NCBI GenBank assembly: GCA_051278165.1
Contig: JBNMNW010000052.1
Coordinates: 1-24,973, forward strand
DNA: 24,973 bases
Direction: 5' to 3'
Source: GCA-2684655 sp051278165
GTDB lineage: Bacteria; Planctomycetota; UBA1135; UBA2386
Each line of letters starts with the position of its first letter. The first letter of the stretch is position 1. Made by a program: the position numbers and the translations under genes. This document shows, one piece after another, positions 20,817-24,973 of this stretch. A model generated the notes under the pieces. That model was not told where the DNA came from. It saw only the letters and a program-made list of their open reading frames with translations, and searched no databases.

Positions 20817-23027
20817 ATGGGCCGAACCGACATGAACGTATCTGTATTGATCCGCGCCTCGCTCACACTGCTGCTCGGCGTTGCCGGGCTCGCACAGTCA
20901 CCGATCGAAGCGATCGCAACGCCGTCATCGATCCCGATCCCCAAGGCAACGGATCTCAGCGGCAGCTTCACGTTCCGCATGTGTGTGCGAATGTCTGGTG
21001 TCCCCGAAGGCTTGCCAACCATCGCGGCCAACAAGCAGTGGGAAGACGGTGAGGTTCGTGACTACACGACCAACAACGCGTTCGGCATCGGCCGTGAATC
21101 CGGCAAGCGCAAAGGCTTCGCCATCAGCGTGCTGCCAGATGGTGCCTGGACCTGGAACGCTGGTGACGGCCAACACCGCATCGACCACCGCCCGGAGGCA
21201 TGGCACCAAGGCATCGCCGATGGCCGCTGGCACGAAGTCGGGTTCGCCATCGATCGCGTGCTCGGCGTTGCCCACCTCTATCACGACGGTCGTCGAGTCG
21301 CGCTGCACGACCTGCAAGGCGTCGAGAGTTTGCGTTCGGACAGTGCCTCGCTGCAACTCGGCTCGAAGGCGCACAACATCGAAGTCAGCGCCGCGCGCTT
21401 CCACCAAGGCGCCATGTTGCCCAACGCGGTCCGAACGGACTTCATCGCGCGCTTCGGCAACGAACGAGCTCCAGCCGTTTTGCCGCAATGGCATGGCCGC
21501 CCCCTGCGCGTGCTCGCTTGGAACATCTGGCACGGTGGCCGGCACAAGGGCCGCGACGAAGGTGTGCAGCGCGTCGTCGAGGTCATCCAGGAATGCAACG
21601 CCGACATCGTGCTGATGCAGGAGACCTACGGCAGTGGCCCGCGCATCAGTGCCCGACTCGGCTACGACTACTTCCTGCGCTCGAGCAACCTATCGGTGAT
21701 GAGTCGCTTCCCGATCGTCGACACGCACCGACTCGCATCCGGGTTCCGATTTGGCGGCGTCAGCATCCAGCTGCGACCTGGTCAAACGATCCAGGCCTAC
21801 TCGCTATGGATCGACTACCTGCCGAGCGTCAAGCAGCAGCTAGCGGCCAACGCCACCGCCGAGCAACTGCAAGCTGCCGACGCCAAAACCCGCGGCAAGG
21901 ACATCGAAGCGATCCTCAAGCAACTGCTGCCGCATCTCAACAAGACGCCGAACGTCCCGGTGCTCGTCGGCGGTGACTTCAACAGTGGCTCGCACCTCGA
22001 CTGGACCAAAGCTGCCGCATCGCAGCCCAACCACCAAGGTCTAGTCGTCGATTGGCCGGTCAGCCGCGCGATGGCCAACGCGAACTTCGTCGACGCCTAT
22101 CGCTTGGCGCACCCCGATCCAGTCGCCTCACCCGGCCACACGTGGTCACCCGAGTTTCGCGACGCTCACCAAGATCGCATCGACTACGTCTACACACGCG
22201 GCGACACTTGGCGCGTGCTCGACTCGCGCGTGCTATCGACGCACCCGCGCGGTTGGCCCAGCGATCACGCAGCCACGTTCACCTCACTCGACCTCGTCGC
22301 CAAGACCGAAGCCGACCGAAAGACGCTCAAGGTGATGAGCTACAATATTCACTACGGCGTCGGCATGGACAAAAAGCTCGACCTGCCACGCATCGCCAGA
22401 GCGATCCGCGAGCACGCGCCAGACCTCGTCGGCCTACAAGAGATCGGCAACGAAGCGATGGCCACCGAGCTCGGCCGCCTAACTGGCATGGCCGTCGTAT
22501 TCGGCCCATCCAAAGGCTCGAACACGGCCTACGGCGACGCCATCCTCAGCAAGCATCCGTTCAAGTGGGTCACGAACCATGCCATTCCCAGCGCGAGTTC
22601 CAGCCGCTACCAAGCAATGGCAGTCGACGTCGACCTGTCCGCTGTTCTTGGCGAAGGCCTGAAAGTGCGCCTCATCAACACGCACTTCGACTGGCTCGGC
22701 ACCATCGGCTCACGCGAAGCACGGCTGGCATCGGTGCGGCTGATTGAAAAAGCGTTCTGCACCGATGCGAACTTGCCCGTGATCTTGACCGGCGACCTCA
22801 ACGCGATGCCTGACAGCGAACCCATGCAGCAACTACGCGATGCCGGCTGGTCGCAAGGCAAGCCGCGTCAACCGCTACTCTCCATCGGTTCGCCACCCGA
22901 CCGCCAGATTGACTACGTGCTCGTCAAACCAAAGCAAGGCTGGATCGTGCACCGCACCTACATCGCCGACGAGCCCATCGCCTCTGATCACCGACCGATC
23001 GTGATGGTGCTAGAACACGTGCGGTGA
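20817..23027 (+). CDS. Exported LamG-like protein with two endonuclease/exonuclease/phosphatase domains
   Basis: A 736-residue protein; ATG 20817, with ATG 20832 equally possible. A signal peptide ends near GVAGLAQS. Residues about 45-205 are a concanavalin A-like LamG domain (GSFTFRMCVRM, then DGRWHEVGFAIDRVLGVAHL). Two complete EEP domains follow. The first (about 229-495) has AWNIWHGGR, metal-ligand E269, GGDFN with D387/N389, and D483-H484. The second (about 503-736) has MSYNIHYGVG, E542, TGDLN with D660/N662, and D724-H725. Both keep all catalytic residues, so both should be active phosphodiesterases of the DNase I/sphingomyelinase superfamily. The substrate (DNA, lipid or phosphosugar) is not evident. 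Export suggests extracellular or periplasmic scavenging of phosphate esters. Confidence 0.88.
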   Translation: MGRTDMNVSVLIRASLTLLLGVAGLAQSPIEAIATPSSIPIPKATDLSGSFTFRMCVRMSGVPEGLPTIAANKQWEDGEVRDYTTNNAFGIGRESGKRKGFAISVLPDGAWTWNAGDGQHRIDHRPEAWHQGIADGRWHEVGFAIDRVLGVAHLYHDGRRVALHDLQGVESLRSDSASLQLGSKAHNIEVSAARFHQGAMLPNAVRTDFIARFGNERAPAVLPQWHGRPLRVLAWNIWHGGRHKGRDEGVQRVVEVIQECNADIVLMQETYGSGPRISARLGYDYFLRSSNLSVMSRFPIVDTHRLASGFRFGGVSIQLRPGQTIQAYSLWIDYLPSVKQQLAANATAEQLQAADAKTRGKDIEAILKQLLPHLNKTPNVPVLVGGDFNSGSHLDWTKAAASQPNHQGLVVDWPVSRAMANANFVDAYRLAHPDPVASPGHTWSPEFRDAHQDRIDYVYTRGDTWRVLDSRVLSTHPRGWPSDHAATFTSLDLVAKTEADRKTLKVMSYNIHYGVGMDKKLDLPRIARAIREHAPDLVGLQEIGNEAMATELGRLTGMAVVFGPSKGSNTAYGDAILSKHPFKWVTNHAIPSASSSRYQAMAVDVDLSAVLGEGLKVRLINTHFDWLGTIGSREARLASVRLIEKAFCTDANLPVILTGDLNAMPDSEPMQQLRDAGWSQGKPRQPLLSIGSPPDRQIDYVLVKPKQGWIVHRTYIADEPIASDHRPIVMVLEHVR

Positions 23028-23031
23028 AGCA

Positions 23032-23139
23032 CGGTGCCGGGCACCGGCATGCCACTTACAGCTTGATACGGTGCCTGGCACAAAAACAACTCACTCGAAC
23101 TGACCAGAGCCGAACACGATGTTTCTGTGCCAGGCACCG
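23032..23139. repeat. Three GGTGCC-N-GGCACC palindromes, two as a long inverted pair
   Basis: A 15-bp perfect palindrome CGGTGCCGGGCACCG lies at 23032-23046. CGGTGCCTGGCACAAAAAC (23069-23087) and GTTTCTGTGCCAGGCACCG (23121-23139) are inverted copies with one mismatch in 19. They start 5 nt after the EEP gene stop and end just before a toxin-gene remnant. This is REP-like or transposon-end-like sequence; it may also terminate transcription. Confidence 0.7.
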
Positions 23140-23146
23140 CACGAAC

Positions 23147-23410
23147 AATTCGCGCATCAAGGACCTGCCCGACATCGCGCTGCTGGCAAGCCCGCTGTTG
23201 CAGTGCAACGGGGCAATCGATGCAGCGACCCTGCGCATGGCACTCGAGAAGACGTTCGAGTTTCGGGCAACCCATGCGTTGCCGGACGACGTACCACAAC
23301 CGCCAACGAGCTGGCATGAACCGTATGCCCAAATCGCAAAGTCCGATGAACTGACCTAGCGCACACTTGACGAGTTACAGCGAGCGGTGCAGGGATTCCT
23401 CGGGCCAGTG
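23147..23410 (+). pseudogene. Remnant of an AbiEii-like nucleotidyltransferase toxin gene (C-terminal part)
   Basis: The frame reads NSRIKDLPDIALLASPLLQC, then IDAATLRMALEKTFEFRATH and LPDDVPQPPTSWHEPYAQIA. A TAG follows at 23357-23359 and the frame continues RTLDELQRAVQGFLGPV. This is the typical C-terminal third of AbiEii/AbiGii-family nucleotidyltransferase toxins (xKDLxDIxLL, TFxxRxTHxLP, W-x-TLDEL). At the TAG the family usually has Trp (TGG to TAG). The catalytic N-terminal part is absent; the palindrome cluster stands in its place. It is therefore non-functional debris of a mobile toxin-antitoxin gene. Nothing was recognised between 23411 and the Fic gene. Confidence 0.7.
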
Positions 23411-23528
23411 GACAGCACCAAGGCAGCCGGTGGTGTCTGGAGTCCAGTAAGCTGGCGATCGACGCAAGGATCCTGAAGCCGATGATTTGGCGCGTGCGAT
23501 ACCGTGCGATAACGCTAGCGCTCGATGA

Positions 23529-24973
23529 TCACAAGCCGGCGTCCCGCAACGCGTCTTCAAGCGACTCGACTTCTTCGTCACTAAGCTCGCTAAACTGGCT
23601 GCGCTTGGTCGCCGACAACCGACCCCGATTGTTGAAGCACAGCTTGATGAACAACTCGAGCTTGCGGTTCGGCATGTCGACAATCTCACGCAGCACACGC
23701 CACGCCGCGTCATAGCGACCGAGGAACTCGAGTTCTTGGCGCAGGTCCGTATCGATCGTGCGTTCGACACTTGCATAGAGATACTCCGCGGCCGCCGTCG
23801 CGTCGAAGTAGCGATAGAAGCCAGCGCTCTCAGTTTGCACCGCCATCGCTCCCTGGGCATCCAGCGTGTACTCGAGCATCGGCAGCAACGGTTGCGAGAA
23901 CACCTCAAGACAGGTGTCATAGGCACCCTGATTGGCAAGCATGGCCGCCGACACAGGCAACACCATGCCGGCCGGCGTGAAGCCGCCACGCGACAGCACA
24001 TGGTGAATGATGTAGCGATGCAGGCGCCCGTTGCCGTCGTCGAACGGATGGATGTAGACAAAACCAAACCCAAGCACCGCGGCTTGCACAACCGGATCCA
24101 TCGTCGAATCGGCGAGTCGCGCACTACATCGAAGCCAACCAGCCATCATCGAACTGACATCCGAGGGACGTGGCGAGACGTAGTGAATACGTTCGCGGTA
24201 GCCACCTAACGTCTGACCAACGTAGTTCTGGTCGGTGCGGTAACGGTCCTTCGCGTAGCGCGGATCGAGTACTGCCTGCTGGAGTGCGACCAACGTCTCC
24301 GTCGAGAGTTCGGCTATCGTATTGGTGCTCCGCAACAGCTCTACGAATCGCAGCGTGCGCTGCCGATCGGGACGCTCTCGCTCGATCTCGAAGCTCGACT
24401 TCGTCTCTTTCAGGTAGAGGAACTGCGCGACGCGCTGCAGCAGCGCTGGATCGTGGTGCGCCACCAATTCGCGCACCCGCTCGGGCAATCGTTGCTGGGC
24501 GAACGCCTCGAGAGTAGGTGTTCGCCGCACCAGCGGGCAGAAGTCACGGTTACCCGGCAAGTCATCGCGCACCCGATGACGCATGCTGCGTTGGCCCTCC
24601 GCCGTGAAGTAGGAGTCGCCCACAGCATCCACGTAAGCGACGGATTGCACGTCCGGCACGTCGAGGGTTCGCTCCGTCAACCACTCATAGAGGAACCAGA
24701 TGCGCCGCGAGTATTTGCCGGTTGGCGTCGCACGGATCCAAGCAGCGAGGTCGGCAGGATCGGCGCGCTCGAAGACGCCCCGTAACACCTCAAGATTGAC
24801 CCCGTCGTATTTGAGTGCGAACTCAAGTTGCGCCGGCACAGTCGCAGCCGGCGCGTAGGAGATGGGGAAGGTGCGCACCGCGCGACCGTCGCGCAGCTCA
24901 AGATGCACGCCCCCCTGGCGCCGTACGAATGAGGTATGAGCTAGTGGCAGGCAGGACAAACCGAATTGCTCGA
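23529..24973 (-). CDS. Fic family AMP-transferase (5' end beyond the window)
   Basis: The minus-strand frame stops at 23529-23531 and is open to the right edge. Codons upstream of the TTG at 24959 read EQFG before LSCLPLAHTSF, so the start probably lies outside the window. Numbering from that TTG, the Fic active-site loop is HPFDDGNGR (304-312), with catalytic His304 and the full HPFx[DE]GNGR consensus. An upstream SFEIER (189-194) resembles the inhibitory [ST]xxxE[GN] helix, with Arg in the last place. This suggests in-cis auto-inhibition (class II Fic). The N-terminal region (LEFALKYDGVNLEVL) is typical of larger Fic proteins of about 500 residues. Fic enzymes usually AMPylate proteins; the target is unknown. 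Near the remnant of another toxin gene. Confidence 0.9.
   Translation of the reverse strand, partial: EQFGLSCLPLAHTSFVRRQGGVHLELRDGRAVRTFPISYAPAATVPAQLEFALKYDGVNLEVLRGVFERADPADLAAWIRATPTGKYSRRIWFLYEWLTERTLDVPDVQSVAYVDAVGDSYFTAEGQRSMRHRVRDDLPGNRDFCPLVRRTPTLEAFAQQRLPERVRELVAHHDPALLQRVAQFLYLKETKSSFEIERERPDRQRTLRFVELLRSTNTIAELSTETLVALQQAVLDPRYAKDRYRTDQNYVGQTLGGYRERIHYVSPRPSDVSSMMAGWLRCSARLADSTMDPVVQAAVLGFGFVYIHPFDDGNGRLHRYIIHHVLSRGGFTPAGMVLPVSAAMLANQGAYDTCLEVFSQPLLPMLEYTLDAQGAMAVQTESAGFYRYFDATAAAEYLYASVERTIDTDLRQELEFLGRYDAAWRVLREIVDMPNRKLELFIKLCFNNRGRLSATKRSQFSELSDEEVESLEDALRDAGL

Noticed and set aside
23357..23359. In-frame TAG in the AbiEii-like frame as a recoded (pyrrolysine) codon
   Set aside because: The gene lacks its catalytic N-terminal part and the position is normally Trp, so a nonsense mutation is the simple explanation.

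Overview
This is a GC-rich bacterial chromosomal segment, most likely from a planctomycete. That assignment is an inference. It rests on a secreted protein whose C-terminal module resembles one common in Planctomycetota, on many exported proteins of modest family recognition, on weak or absent Shine-Dalgarno sites, and on an imelysin/di-haem oxidoreductase pair. No rRNA, tRNA, CRISPR array or prophage was seen. Both window edges cut genes: the 3' end of a secreted protein at the left, and the 5' end of a Fic gene at the right.

Layout. 1-3028: the tail of a secreted protein, two hairpins, then an imelysin and a di-haem (two CxxCH) oxidoreductase gene in tandem, probably a metal-uptake unit. 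3128-4366 (minus): an exported HtrA-like protein with a PDZ domain in which all three catalytic-triad positions are replaced. 4651-5109: a decayed IS5-type transposase. 5128-7238 (minus): an ABC-2 exporter with overlapping ATPase and permease genes. 7382-10251: a lipoprotein of the dipeptidyl-peptidase III (M49) family followed closely by a radical SAM gene with a CX4CX2C cluster. 10520-14223: an exported DUF2911-like protein, a GNAT/FemAB-like acyltransferase, a methyltransferase and a YczE-like membrane protein. The stop codon of the last lies inside the left inverted repeat of a 170-bp MITE-like element. 14447-16319 (minus): a small uncharacterised protein downstream of a LarA-type racemase.

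16437-20106: an exported thiol-dioxygenase-like cupin overlaps by 4 nt a free-standing archaeal-type ThrRS editing domain. A large exported protein with a possible transglutaminase-like core follows. The cupin and the large protein each carry a six-unit, 15-bp in-frame minisatellite just after the signal region.

20146-20676: the most notable locus. A 177-codon frame for a thioredoxin-fold, SelL/AhpC-TSA-like protein is broken only by one TGA, exactly where the redox-active cysteine should be. A hairpin with a GU-containing apical loop lies about 27 nt downstream, which fits a bacterial SECIS element. This is a strong selenoprotein candidate that conventional gene calling would shorten to an N-terminally truncated fragment. 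After it come a LamG plus twin endonuclease/exonuclease/phosphatase protein (20817-23027), a cluster of GGTGCC/GGCACC palindromes, an AbiEii-like toxin remnant, and the Fic AMP-transferase gene.
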